64,000 nt of DNA. It comes from Palsa-872 sp036844615 (GTDB lineage Bacteria; Chloroflexota; Dormibacteria; Dormibacterales; Dormibacteraceae). The position numbers were made by a program, and so were the translations under genes. Of the stretch, positions 17,589 to 25,626 are shown piece by piece. The notes beneath the pieces were generated by a model. The model was not told where the DNA came from and made no database searches. It saw only the letters and a program-made list of their open reading frames with translations. The stretch spans positions 1-64,000 of the forward strand of contig DAIUFK010000002.1 in NCBI GenBank assembly GCA_036844615.1. The letters run 5' to 3'. Every line of letters starts with the position of its first letter. Position 1 is the first letter of the stretch.

Positions 17589-18062
17589 ATGGACTATGTC
17601 CATACGAGTTGGAAGCCGAGCGCTGCTTTGGCGAAGCGCGTCGGGCCTATGAGCCTCATCACGCGGAGCGGGATTCGCAAGCGGCAGACGGTTCTGATCG
17701 TCGACGACGAGCCCAACCTCCGCGCGCTCGTCCACAACACAATCGAATCGCCGTACTACCAGGTGATCGAAGCACGCGACGGCGATGAGGCCTGGGCCCT
17801 CATCAAGGAGCGAAAGCCCGCGCTCGTGCTGCTCGACATCAAGATGCCGGGACGTTCAGGTCTCGAGGTCCTGATGTCCATCCGAGGCGATGCCGACCTC
17901 AGAGGCACGCAGGTCATGATTCTCACCGCGAGCGATGACCAGGCACACATCGATGCCGGGATTCTCGCCGGCGCCGACTTCTATCTGACCAAGCCATTCT
18001 CGCCAGCCGACCTTCTCGCTCGCGTTTCGGAGGCGATTGGGCAACGAGTGCCGTCCTGGTAA
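17589..18062 (+). CDS. Single-domain response regulator (CheY-like)
   Basis: 157 residues from the ATG at 17589; the receiver proper starts near residue 33, so the ATG at 17649 (MSLITRSG) is an alternative start. Motifs: VDDEP, phospho-Asp in LLDIKMPG, Thr in ILTAS, Lys in FYLTKPFSP. No output domain. It is closely similar to the receiver at 15632-16030, including the HNTIES and FYLTKPFSP segments. It lies 56 bases upstream of a soluble histidine kinase on the same strand, which is the obvious cognate partner. Divergent from the degenerate-kinase operon, with about 210 bases between that contain no evident gene. Confidence 0.92.
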   Translation: MDYVHTSWKPSAALAKRVGPMSLITRSGIRKRQTVLIVDDEPNLRALVHNTIESPYYQVIEARDGDEAWALIKERKPALVLLDIKMPGRSGLEVLMSIRGDADLRGTQVMILTASDDQAHIDAGILAGADFYLTKPFSPADLLARVSEAIGQRVPSW

Positions 18063-18118
18063 TCGCGCCGAGAACGACTCTGGACATCCGAAGGGGACCG
18101 CCTGCCGGCGCCTTCGCA

Positions 18119-19462
18119 TTGAGCCGCCGCTCCAGGACTATGCCTCGAGCGACTGAAACCTGCTTCGCAGATCCAGATCAAAGAGTCCGGTTGGGCCGAG
18201 CGCTCGCTGAGCGCATCACCGATGCCACACGCATGATTGCCGAAGCCGCGGCGGCCGCTGGGCTGTCCGAGCTGGCCTCGCGGCGGTTTGCGAAGCCGAT
18301 CCGCCATGTTCACAACCTGGCGAGCAGAGGCGTCGCGAACTTCCTGATCACAGGCCAGGGCAGCACCGAGAAGGAACGAAACTTCATCGGGCGCCTTGGA
18401 GTCATGGCGGCCCTGCACGGCCTGTCAGTCGCGACCCTGACCAGGTCCTATCTACTGTGGCGGGACACCAACCTTTTGGTGCTCAATGAAGAGATCTGCC
18501 GCCTGGGCACCGCGATGGCTTTCGCGGACGAGGCACGGACGATCATCCGGTCGAGTGCCGATACCGGCATCGTTCGCATGGCTCGCGCGTATGACTACCA
18601 GATGCACGTCGTCCGCAGTCGCGAGGACGCCATGACGTTGGCGCTGCGGGACAGTGAGGCACATCTTCACGAGGCTGTAGTGAACACGTCGAAGAAGAAC
18701 GATCAGCTGTCGGCGGCGATGGTTGAAATCTCGGACAAGAACGTGCAGCTCAGCGCATCCAACCGCCAGCAGACCGATTTCATCGTCAACGTGAGCCACG
18801 AGCTGAGGACTCCGCTGGCGGGCATCCTCGGATACGCCGAGCTGTTGCTGGAGGGGGCGGACCGGGAGCTCGACGTCGACCAGCGCAAAGACGTCCAGGA
18901 GATCCGGGCCGGCGGCGAGGAGCTGCTGAGGCTGGTCAACGACATCCTTGACGAATCCCAGATCGAAGCGGGAATGATGGCGCTGAACACCGGTCGCGTC
19001 AACCTCAAGGGAGTGGTGGATTCGGTCCTTGCCAATGTCGCGGCGCTGGCGGGTAAGAAATCTCTGTACCTGCACGCGGACATACCTGACTCAGCCGAGG
19101 CGCTTGGCGACGATGGCCGCTTGAAGCAGATCCTGACCAACCTGGTTGGCAACGCGATCAAGTTCACCGACACCGGGGGCGTCACCATCAACTGCCTCCC
19201 GTGGGCGGGCCTGTGGCGCGTCAGCGTGGCGGACACCGGCATCGGTTTGCCGGACGACAGCCGGGAGATCGTATTCGAGCGTTTCAAGCAGCTCGAGACA
19301 GGCACCACCCGCCGGTTCGGCGGCACCGGCCTCGGCCTTGCCATCGCCAAGGGATTGGTGGTGATGCAGGGAGGCGAGATGGGCGTCTACTCAACGCTTG
19401 GCCTGGGCAGCACCTTCTGGTTCACGGTGCCCGCGCCGATCGCGAGCGAGACGGCAGCCTGA
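18119..19462 (+). CDS. Soluble sensor histidine kinase
   Basis: 447 residues, no membrane helices. The N-terminal 160 residues are an all-helical domain resembling RsbRD/globin-like sensor modules, though I cannot name it firmly. A coiled-coil signalling linker (about 170-215) follows. HisKA has His227 in VNVSHELRTPLAG; HATPase motifs NLVGNAIKF, DTGIGLP and GGTGLGLAIAKG are intact. TTG start at 18119; the ATG at 18140 is an alternative. It is separated by 56 bases from the preceding CheY-like gene, making a simple two-gene unit. Convergent with the chemosensory operon. Confidence 0.9.
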   Translation: MSRRSRTMPRATETCFADPDQRVRLGRALAERITDATRMIAEAAAAAGLSELASRRFAKPIRHVHNLASRGVANFLITGQGSTEKERNFIGRLGVMAALHGLSVATLTRSYLLWRDTNLLVLNEEICRLGTAMAFADEARTIIRSSADTGIVRMARAYDYQMHVVRSREDAMTLALRDSEAHLHEAVVNTSKKNDQLSAAMVEISDKNVQLSASNRQQTDFIVNVSHELRTPLAGILGYAELLLEGADRELDVDQRKDVQEIRAGGEELLRLVNDILDESQIEAGMMALNTGRVNLKGVVDSVLANVAALAGKKSLYLHADIPDSAEALGDDGRLKQILTNLVGNAIKFTDTGGVTINCLPWAGLWRVSVADTGIGLPDDSREIVFERFKQLETGTTRRFGGTGLGLAIAKGLVVMQGGEMGVYSTLGLGSTFWFTVPAPIASETAA

Positions 19463-19489
19463 CCCCACCGGTCCCGCTTTAGGCCGGAC

Positions 19490-20620
19490 CTAAGAGACCG
19501 CGATCCCGACTGCCAGCGCCTCGGCAAGCTTCCTGAGGTCCGCGACCAACGGGTCGGTCGGATCGGACGTGACAAGCGGCCTGCCACTGTTGGCGGCCTT
19601 GTCAAGATTTTCGGATCGACGGACCACGAAATCCGGCCGCCGGCCGAGCACGCTGGCCGCGGTGTCGATATCCATCGCGTGAGTGGTGCTGTAGTTGAGG
19701 ATCAGGCGAATGCGCTTGGCAGGTATGGCGAGCTTCTCGAACAGGTCGAGGCATCCCCTGGTCGCCTTGAGCGAGGGCAGTGAGGCGGAGGTGACAAGGC
19801 AGATCAGATCGCAGGTGTCAACGGCGGTCAGGGTGCGCTCGCTGAACGACGCTGGAGCGTCAACCAGAACATATCCGCAGGTGGAGCTCAGCCTGTCGAT
19901 GGCCAGCTGAATCGCAGGCAAGGTGACAAGGTTGGCGCGCTCAGGAAGGTCGGCGCCAACCACCAGGCGGACGCTGCCCGACTGGGTGATGAAGCCTTTG
20001 AACTGCGCTTCATCGATGAGAGTCCCGGGAGGTGCTTTGAGGTCGGCGAGAGTCTGGTTCGGATGGACGTTCAAGTAAACGGCAGAGTCGCCGAACTCGA
20101 CGTCGAGGTCCAGAAGGCCGACAGGCCTGGAGGATTGGGCCGCGAGCAGGACCGCTGTGTTGACCGCGAGCGAGGTGGTCCCAACTCCTCCCTTCGCGTG
20201 GGCGAAGAGAATCACCCTGCCCCGGTTTGGGTTCGAGGCGGCGCCTGCCGAGCGGCGCAGCAGTGCCTGGACCTTGGCCTCGAGGATCGCCAGCTCAAAC
20301 GGCTTGGGGAGATAGTCGTCGGCGCCTACCGCGTAGCCGGCCAGCATGTCCTGCGCCTCCCTGAGGTCGGAGAACATGAGAATCGGGACTCCGGCGGTGA
20401 GGTGGTTGCCGCGCAGGCGGGTCGTGAGCTCGATGCCGTTGAGCTCTGGCATCCGGACGTCGGTGATGACGAGGTCGGGCACTCGCTGATGGATCAGCTC
20501 GAGTGCCTCGATGCCGTCGCTGGCTTTGCGGACGCGATAGCCGGTCCGCTCGAGAAATCCCCCGACCATCTTCTGGATCACACGATCGTCATCGACCAGG
20601 ACGATGTCTTCAGTAGACAC
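19490..20620 (-). CDS. Receiver-CpaE/TadZ-like ATPase
   Basis: 376 residues. The N-terminal receiver has VDDDR, Asp54 (ITDVRMPE) and Lys106 (LPKPF). The second half is a MinD/ParA-type ATPase with the deviant Walker A KGGVGTT (143-149), Walker A' DLDVEFGDS and VDAPAS. This arrangement is that of CpaE/TadZ proteins, which position pilus assembly machinery at the pole. It is the last gene of the chemosensory operon, 10 bases after cheR. No other Tad or pilus genes lie in the window. Its receiver is the most likely output target of the CheA in this operon (inference). Confidence 0.88.
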   Translation of the reverse strand: MSTEDIVLVDDDRVIQKMVGGFLERTGYRVRKASDGIEALELIHQRVPDLVITDVRMPELNGIELTTRLRGNHLTAGVPILMFSDLREAQDMLAGYAVGADDYLPKPFELAILEAKVQALLRRSAGAASNPNRGRVILFAHAKGGVGTTSLAVNTAVLLAAQSSRPVGLLDLDVEFGDSAVYLNVHPNQTLADLKAPPGTLIDEAQFKGFITQSGSVRLVVGADLPERANLVTLPAIQLAIDRLSSTCGYVLVDAPASFSERTLTAVDTCDLICLVTSASLPSLKATRGCLDLFEKLAIPAKRIRLILNYSTTHAMDIDTAASVLGRRPDFVVRRSENLDKAANSGRPLVTSDPTDPLVADLRKLAEALAVGIAVS

Positions 20621-20630
20621 TAGTAGGACA

Positions 20631-21773
20631 CTACTCCGGCTCCTGGGTCAGCTTCAAAGCGATGGCACGCGCGAGGTCGCGGCGCGTGTAGCCCCCAAGC
20701 GCTGTCAAGTCCTCTTTGCCATCGCCGGCCAGCATCGCCAAACCGGCGGCGCCGAAGGCGCGGCGCGCCTCGCGCGGATCGCCCGCGAGTACCATCGCCG
20801 AACCCAGCTGAAAGTACGCGATCGCCTGGCTGGGGTCGAGATACGTCGCCTGCCTGAACGCCCTCACCGCTGTGTTGAGGTCTCCGGAGGCAGCAGCGTG
20901 GTCGCCCTCCACAAGCAGGCCGCTCAGGTTCGTGTGTGAGGGCAAGCCTGCCTGCCGCGTACCTTCAACCACTTTGCGCGGGGACGGCGGTGCGGCGATG
21001 ATGCGCCTGTAGCAGAGCGCACCGGCCACGCGCACCGGCTCGAAATAACCTGTCATTCGGCCTGGCGAATCCGAATGGCCGAGGAAGAGGTGGCCCCCAT
21101 GGGGGATGCGGTCAGCGATCCGTTGAATGCTGGTCTCCGACTCTTCGCGTCCGAAGTACATCAGGACGTTACGGCAGAACACGACTGCGGATTCGGGCAC
21201 CACCGAGCCCGCATCGGTTTGGGCGAGGTTGTGGTGAGCGATCCGGACGTTGCGTCGCAAGAAGGCGGCGACCTCGTAACCGCCCGCAGTCGGCGTCAGG
21301 TACTTCCTGCGGCGCGCGAGAGACAGGCCCTGCACCTCACGCTCGGTGTACTGCGCCTTCTCAGTTCGCGCGAGCGCCCGGAACGAGATATCAGTGGCGA
21401 CGACGTGCCAATTGCTACAGCCCCCTTCGTCGAGGAGCATCGCAAGGCTGTACGGCTCCTGGCCGTTGCCGCATCCGGCGCTCCAGACCGTCTGCGGTGC
21501 GGAGCTCGTGTTGCGGGCGAGCTCGTTGAACGCCACGAACTGGGCCGCATCTCGAAAAAATGAGCTGTGCTGCACGGTGACACGATCGAGAAGATCGTCA
21601 AATGCCGCGGGTTGGGTGTCGACCATGTCCACGTACGAGTTCAACGGAACTCCCGCAATGTCCGCGCTTTCATGGAGCAATCGCTCCAGCCTGGTGCGGC
21701 TGGCAGATTGCGCGTTGAGACCAGCTCGCGATCGAAGCAGGAGGGCCGCGTGGTCGAGTGGGTTTCCGGTCAT
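20631..21773 (-). CDS. CheR-type methyltransferase with TPR-like C-terminus
   Basis: 380 residues. SAM-dependent methyltransferase that methylates glutamates of chemoreceptors. The N-terminal helical domain carries VTVQHSSFFRD (66-75), the SAM site is SAGCGNGQEPYSLAML (98-113), and the FCRNVLMYF motif is typical of CheR. After about residue 290 there is a TPR-like extension (DLNTAVRAFRQATYLDPSQ), as in CheR proteins of alternative chemosensory systems that dock to partner proteins. The ATG overlaps the cheA stop (ATGA). No CheB methylesterase is found in the window. Confidence 0.92.
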   Translation of the reverse strand: MTGNPLDHAALLLRSRAGLNAQSASRTRLERLLHESADIAGVPLNSYVDMVDTQPAAFDDLLDRVTVQHSSFFRDAAQFVAFNELARNTSSAPQTVWSAGCGNGQEPYSLAMLLDEGGCSNWHVVATDISFRALARTEKAQYTEREVQGLSLARRRKYLTPTAGGYEVAAFLRRNVRIAHHNLAQTDAGSVVPESAVVFCRNVLMYFGREESETSIQRIADRIPHGGHLFLGHSDSPGRMTGYFEPVRVAGALCYRRIIAAPPSPRKVVEGTRQAGLPSHTNLSGLLVEGDHAAASGDLNTAVRAFRQATYLDPSQAIAYFQLGSAMVLAGDPREARRAFGAAGLAMLAGDGKEDLTALGGYTRRDLARAIALKLTQEPE

Positions 21774-23974
21774 TTTGGAACCACGGTTCTTGCCGCCTGG
21801 GCCCGTTTGTACTTCGTGCGCGCGACGGCTGGGTTTGGCTCTCGGGCCGGCGCATCTGCTGTGCGACCCAGCAGCCGCGAAACGGCGCTCAAAAGGCCTG
21901 CCTCGTCAAACGACGTCTTGACGATGTAGCCATCGGCGCCTGCGTCGAGCCCGCGCTGGTGGTCCTCCTCGCTCGCTCGCGACGACACGATAAGGACGGG
22001 GATGTTGGCAAACGCTGGGTGCGCCCGTATCGAGCTCGTGAGCATGAAGCCGTCGACGTTGGGCATCTCGATGTCGGTCACCACAAGGTCGGCGGGCTCT
22101 TCCGCGAGCAGCGCGAGGGCCTCTGCTCCATCGCTCGCCGTTCGCACGGAATACCCTCCGCGCTCAAGGATCGAACGCTGGAGCTCACGCACCATCAGGG
22201 CGTCATCGACCACCATCACAGACAGCTTGCGCGCGGTAGCGGCTTTGGCGATCACTCGGGATGCGGTTTCGTCCAGGGCGGTGCCACGTTCGATGAGAGT
22301 CGGGACATGCAACACCAGCAGGATCGAGCCATTGGGCTCGATGCTTGCTCCGCTCACCGCCTTTAGGCCGCGAAGGCGGCCGGTCAAGCCGCGGACCACG
22401 ACGTCGCGTTTCCGCAGCACCGACTCCACCTGGAACGCATGCGAGTCCGCCGGCGTGCCGAGCAAGACCCACGGGCCTCCATCGATACCAGGCAGACCGA
22501 GGAGCTCGGCCAGATTGGAAACCGGGACTGCGTGCCCATCGATCACCGCCAGGTTCCTTCCGCTCACGACCTGGACGTTCTGTGCCTCCAGCATGCGGAT
22601 GATCCGGTGCAGGGGCAGGGCGAATGACTGACCGGCGATTGAAACGATGAGGCAGGGGACCACCGTGAGAGTGATCGGGACGACGATCCGGAACTCTGCT
22701 CCTTCGCCTGGATGATTCACCACCTCGATCTCGCCATGAACTGCCTCGACTGCTGTCGTGACGACGTCAAGGCCGACGCCTCGACCCGATTGCTCGGTGA
22801 TGACCTTGGCGGTCGAGATCCCCGCGCGGAAGATGAGGTGCAACGACTCATTCTCACTAAGGCCGGCGACGTCGACGCCGGCCTTGGCCGCGGAAGCGCG
22901 CACCGCCGCAACGTTGATGCCTGCGCCGTCGTCACTGATCGCGATCACCACCTTCGACCCGACCTGTGACGCGTGGAGCCTGACCACCGCCTGCTTTGGC
23001 TTGCCTGCCGCCAGCCTCTGCTCGGGGAGCTCGACCCCATGCCCAACCGAGTTCCTGACCAGGTGGAGAAGGGGGGAGACGAGCTCGTCGAGCACGCCCC
23101 GATCGACCTCGATGTCCTCTCCGATCACCTCCCAGCGCACGTCCTTCCCGGCTGCCCGAGCGGAATCGCGGACGGTCCGATGGAGGATGGGCTCCAGCGT
23201 GCCGACCGGCAACATTCGCGTGCGCTCCGTGACCTCCTGGAGCTGGTTGATCACCTTTGTGAGCTCGCGGTACTCAGTCACCGAATCGGGGTCCTGGCTC
23301 AGCTCCGAACCAAGCACGTGCCCGACTCTGAGCTGTGCCGCAGAAGCCTCACCGACCAACCGGTTGAGCTCATCGATGCGCGCGACAGGCACTTCGATGG
23401 TTGCCGCGTCAAGATGCTTGCGGTCCATCACGCTCGGGCGTGGTTGGACGATGGGCGCGGTCGGGGTCGGCGGCGCGGCAGGAGGTGCCGGTGGTGGTGG
23501 AGGAGCAGGCGCTGGGCTCGCGAACACTGGCTCGACAGTGATCGTCGCGGCGGCGGCCGGGATCGAGGCCTGCAGCGTAGCCGGCGCTTTGGAATTGGTG
23601 CCGCCGTTGCCCGTCACTTCCGCTGGTGGTGCGACAGGGGTGGGCAGGAGACGCTCCAGCGAGGCTTCGTCGCTCGCGTCCTGATCGCCGCTGGATGCGC
23701 TTGCAATCAGCCGCCCGAGGCCGTCGACGACACGGAGCATTGCATCGGTGAGCTCCGGGGTCGAACGACGCGTGCCAGCCCGAAGCTCGACAAGAAGGTC
23801 CTCGAGCCTGTGGGCGAGCCGGCTCACCCGCATCATGCCGACCATGCCTGCGGCCCCCTTCATCGTGTGCGCCTCGCGGAAGACTGCGTCGATGGCGGCC
23901 TGGTCGTCAGGCGCGGACTCGAGAGCGAGCAGCCCGGAGGCTATGCGCTCGAGGTAGCCTTTGGCCTCCTCCAC
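21770..23974 (-). CDS. cheA: CheA histidine kinase fused to a receiver domain
   Basis: 734 residues. Domains in order: HPt with phospho-His36 (REAHTMKGAAGMVG), a Pro/Ala-rich linker (about 130-205), a dimerisation helix pair, HATPase (LVRNSVGHGVE, DDGAGIN, GRGVGLDVV), a CheW-like coupling domain, and a C-terminal receiver (VDDAL, Asp in VVTDIEMPN, Lys in YIVKTS). Such hybrids occur in non-flagellar chemosensory systems. The GTG at 23974 is the first canonical start, but the reading frame stays open for 14 codons further up and those codons look like HPt helix, so translation may begin earlier at a rare codon. Confidence 0.93.
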   Translation of the reverse strand: MEEAKGYLERIASGLLALESAPDDQAAIDAVFREAHTMKGAAGMVGMMRVSRLAHRLEDLLVELRAGTRRSTPELTDAMLRVVDGLGRLIASASSGDQDASDEASLERLLPTPVAPPAEVTGNGGTNSKAPATLQASIPAAAATITVEPVFASPAPAPPPPPAPPAAPPTPTAPIVQPRPSVMDRKHLDAATIEVPVARIDELNRLVGEASAAQLRVGHVLGSELSQDPDSVTEYRELTKVINQLQEVTERTRMLPVGTLEPILHRTVRDSARAAGKDVRWEVIGEDIEVDRGVLDELVSPLLHLVRNSVGHGVELPEQRLAAGKPKQAVVRLHASQVGSKVVIAISDDGAGINVAAVRASAAKAGVDVAGLSENESLHLIFRAGISTAKVITEQSGRGVGLDVVTTAVEAVHGEIEVVNHPGEGAEFRIVVPITLTVVPCLIVSIAGQSFALPLHRIIRMLEAQNVQVVSGRNLAVIDGHAVPVSNLAELLGLPGIDGGPWVLLGTPADSHAFQVESVLRKRDVVVRGLTGRLRGLKAVSGASIEPNGSILLVLHVPTLIERGTALDETASRVIAKAATARKLSVMVVDDALMVRELQRSILERGGYSVRTASDGAEALALLAEEPADLVVTDIEMPNVDGFMLTSSIRAHPAFANIPVLIVSSRASEEDHQRGLDAGADGYIVKTSFDEAGLLSAVSRLLGRTADAPAREPNPAVARTKYKRAQAARTVVPK

Positions 23975-24011
23975 GAAGAGCGGTCGGAACTCGTCTTCTA
24001 GCTCGCCCGTT

Positions 24012-24407
24012 TCAGATCAGCCGGCTCTTCACCAGCTCCTCCATATCGACGAGCACCACCAGGCGTCCGCCATTGCTGTACACGCCGACCTCACCCGGCT
24101 GGTTGCCCGGGCCGACAGGCTCTTCGAAGTCGGCCGCGATCGGCAATTCCTCCGCGGCCAAGGCGACCATTTCCTTTTCGCCGCTGACCAGGACGGCGAA
24201 GGGAGGTTCGGTCAGGGCCCCAGTCCCCGTCAACACGCCGGTATCGAGGAGGGGAACGATCTCTCCTCGTACGTTGACGACCCCCAGCAGGCCGACGGGC
24301 GCCAGGGGTACACGTGTCACCAGGGGATGGCGTAGGACCTGGTGTACGCTCGCCATCGGAACCGCGAAAAAGGCGGCGTTGACGGCAATCACGAGCACTC
24401 TAGTCAT
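24012..24407 (-). CDS. cheW: CheW-like coupling protein
   Basis: 131 residues. Adaptor that bridges chemoreceptors and CheA. The sequence shows the CheW beta-barrel motifs: VLVIAVNAAFFAVPMASV at the start, PLAPVGLLGVVNVRGEIVPLLD in the middle and LVVLVDMEELV at the end. The ATG at 24407 is chosen because AGGAAGG lies 8 bases upstream; a GTG six codons earlier is possible. It lies between the third MCP gene and cheA, the usual position. Slightly short for CheW but without loss of a core strand. Confidence 0.9.
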   Translation of the reverse strand: MTRVLVIAVNAAFFAVPMASVHQVLRHPLVTRVPLAPVGLLGVVNVRGEIVPLLDTGVLTGTGALTEPPFAVLVSGEKEMVALAAEELPIAADFEEPVGPGNQPGEVGVYSNGGRLVVLVDMEELVKSRLI

Positions 24408-24443
24408 CGCTGTCCTTCCTCGCACTCAGGGTCGGCTGGAGAG

Positions 24444-25619
24444 TCATTTACTCTCCTCCTGCGCCCAACCGCGAGAAGCCATGCCTGAGGCGAGTGCGAC
24501 CTGCGCCGCAGCGTTGAGGGCGACTTCCTTGGCTGCCGCCGCGACCTCGGCGCTCCTGTCGGAGATGCGCTGAAACGCAATTTGCACGCTCTCGGTTGCG
24601 ATGTTCTGCTGGTCGACCACGGACTTGACCTTTTCACCAGCGTCGGTCATGGCTTGCGTGGTCCCCACAAAGCCGTCGAACTGCTGCGCGCGCCGTACCA
24701 GGGCATCGACCAGCTCCCTGTTGGTCGCTTGCGCGCCGTCGGCCACCTTGGCGATCTGGGCGGCTGCATGCTTGGAGCGTTCGGCGAGCCTGCGCACCTC
24801 GTCAGCCACCACCGCGAAGCCGCGACCGGAGTCTCCCGCGCGGGCCGCTTCGATCGCTGCGTTGAGCGCTAGCAAAGCCGTCTGATCGGCGATGTCGTTG
24901 ACGAGGTCAATAACTCCCTTGATCTCTTCAAGGCGGGCTGTGTTGGCAAGCTGACGATCGTTCACTCCGAGCAGCTCGGTCTTGACGCTCAGGATGTTTG
25001 CGCGCAGCTCGCCCGCATTGATGACTACGCTCGTGACCCAATTCGCGATTGGCCTGATGCTGCTCGAAAGCGCATTCAGCTCGACGGTTGTCTCGACCGC
25101 TCCCTGTGTTTGTTCGGCGGTGGCAGCGACCAGCTGCTCGGCCGACACCGACAGCCGCGCGGCGGAGTCGCTGGCTTCGCGCCGCTGCCTGGGTAGTTCC
25201 AGGACGAGCTGGTCGAGGAGGGCGTTGAATATCTCGGCCAACCTGCGAGTCTGGCCACCGCCGCCTGGGACCGCGCGAGATGCCAGGTCGCCAGAGACGA
25301 CGTCGGCTGCCGAGCGCGAAAGCTCGACCACGGGCCGCGCCATCAACCACGCGGAAAATGTCAGGAACGCGATAAGGACGACCATCGTCCCAACACCTAT
25401 CCAGAATCCCGAGTGCGCCAGGTTGAAGATGGCGTCAAGGGCGAAGAAAGGCAGGACGACGAAGAGAGAGCTGAGCAGCAGCCAGAGGAAGAAGCTGTCC
25501 GAAGGTTTTGCGTCGCGGACGGGCGCGCGATTTGATCGCCGCACCGAGGCGCCAGGCCTCAACAAGACCTTCATCACGCGCAGTTGAGCTGCAGCGACTT
25601 CTGGGACGCCTTCAGTCAC
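24444..25619 (-). CDS. Methyl-accepting chemotaxis protein without a sensor domain
   Basis: 391 residues from the GTG at 25619, which sits right after the preceding MCP stop and is preceded by AGGAAG; a longer frame upstream lies inside the other MCP gene and reads as low-complexity Pro/Ser/Arg. Two membrane helices (about 45-66 and 73-95) are separated by only about eight residues, so there is no periplasmic ligand domain. HAMP follows, then the MCP signalling domain with the hairpin tip DIADQTALLALNAAIEAARAG and VVADEVRRLAERS. It may sense the membrane state or an intracellular partner, or serve as a helper in arrays. Confidence 0.88.
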   Translation of the reverse strand: MTEGVPEVAAAQLRVMKVLLRPGASVRRSNRAPVRDAKPSDSFFLWLLLSSLFVVLPFFALDAIFNLAHSGFWIGVGTMVVLIAFLTFSAWLMARPVVELSRSAADVVSGDLASRAVPGGGGQTRRLAEIFNALLDQLVLELPRQRREASDSAARLSVSAEQLVAATAEQTQGAVETTVELNALSSSIRPIANWVTSVVINAGELRANILSVKTELLGVNDRQLANTARLEEIKGVIDLVNDIADQTALLALNAAIEAARAGDSGRGFAVVADEVRRLAERSKHAAAQIAKVADGAQATNRELVDALVRRAQQFDGFVGTTQAMTDAGEKVKSVVDQQNIATESVQIAFQRISDRSAEVAAAAKEVALNAAAQVALASGMASRGWAQEESK

Positions 25620-25626
25620 CGGCTTC

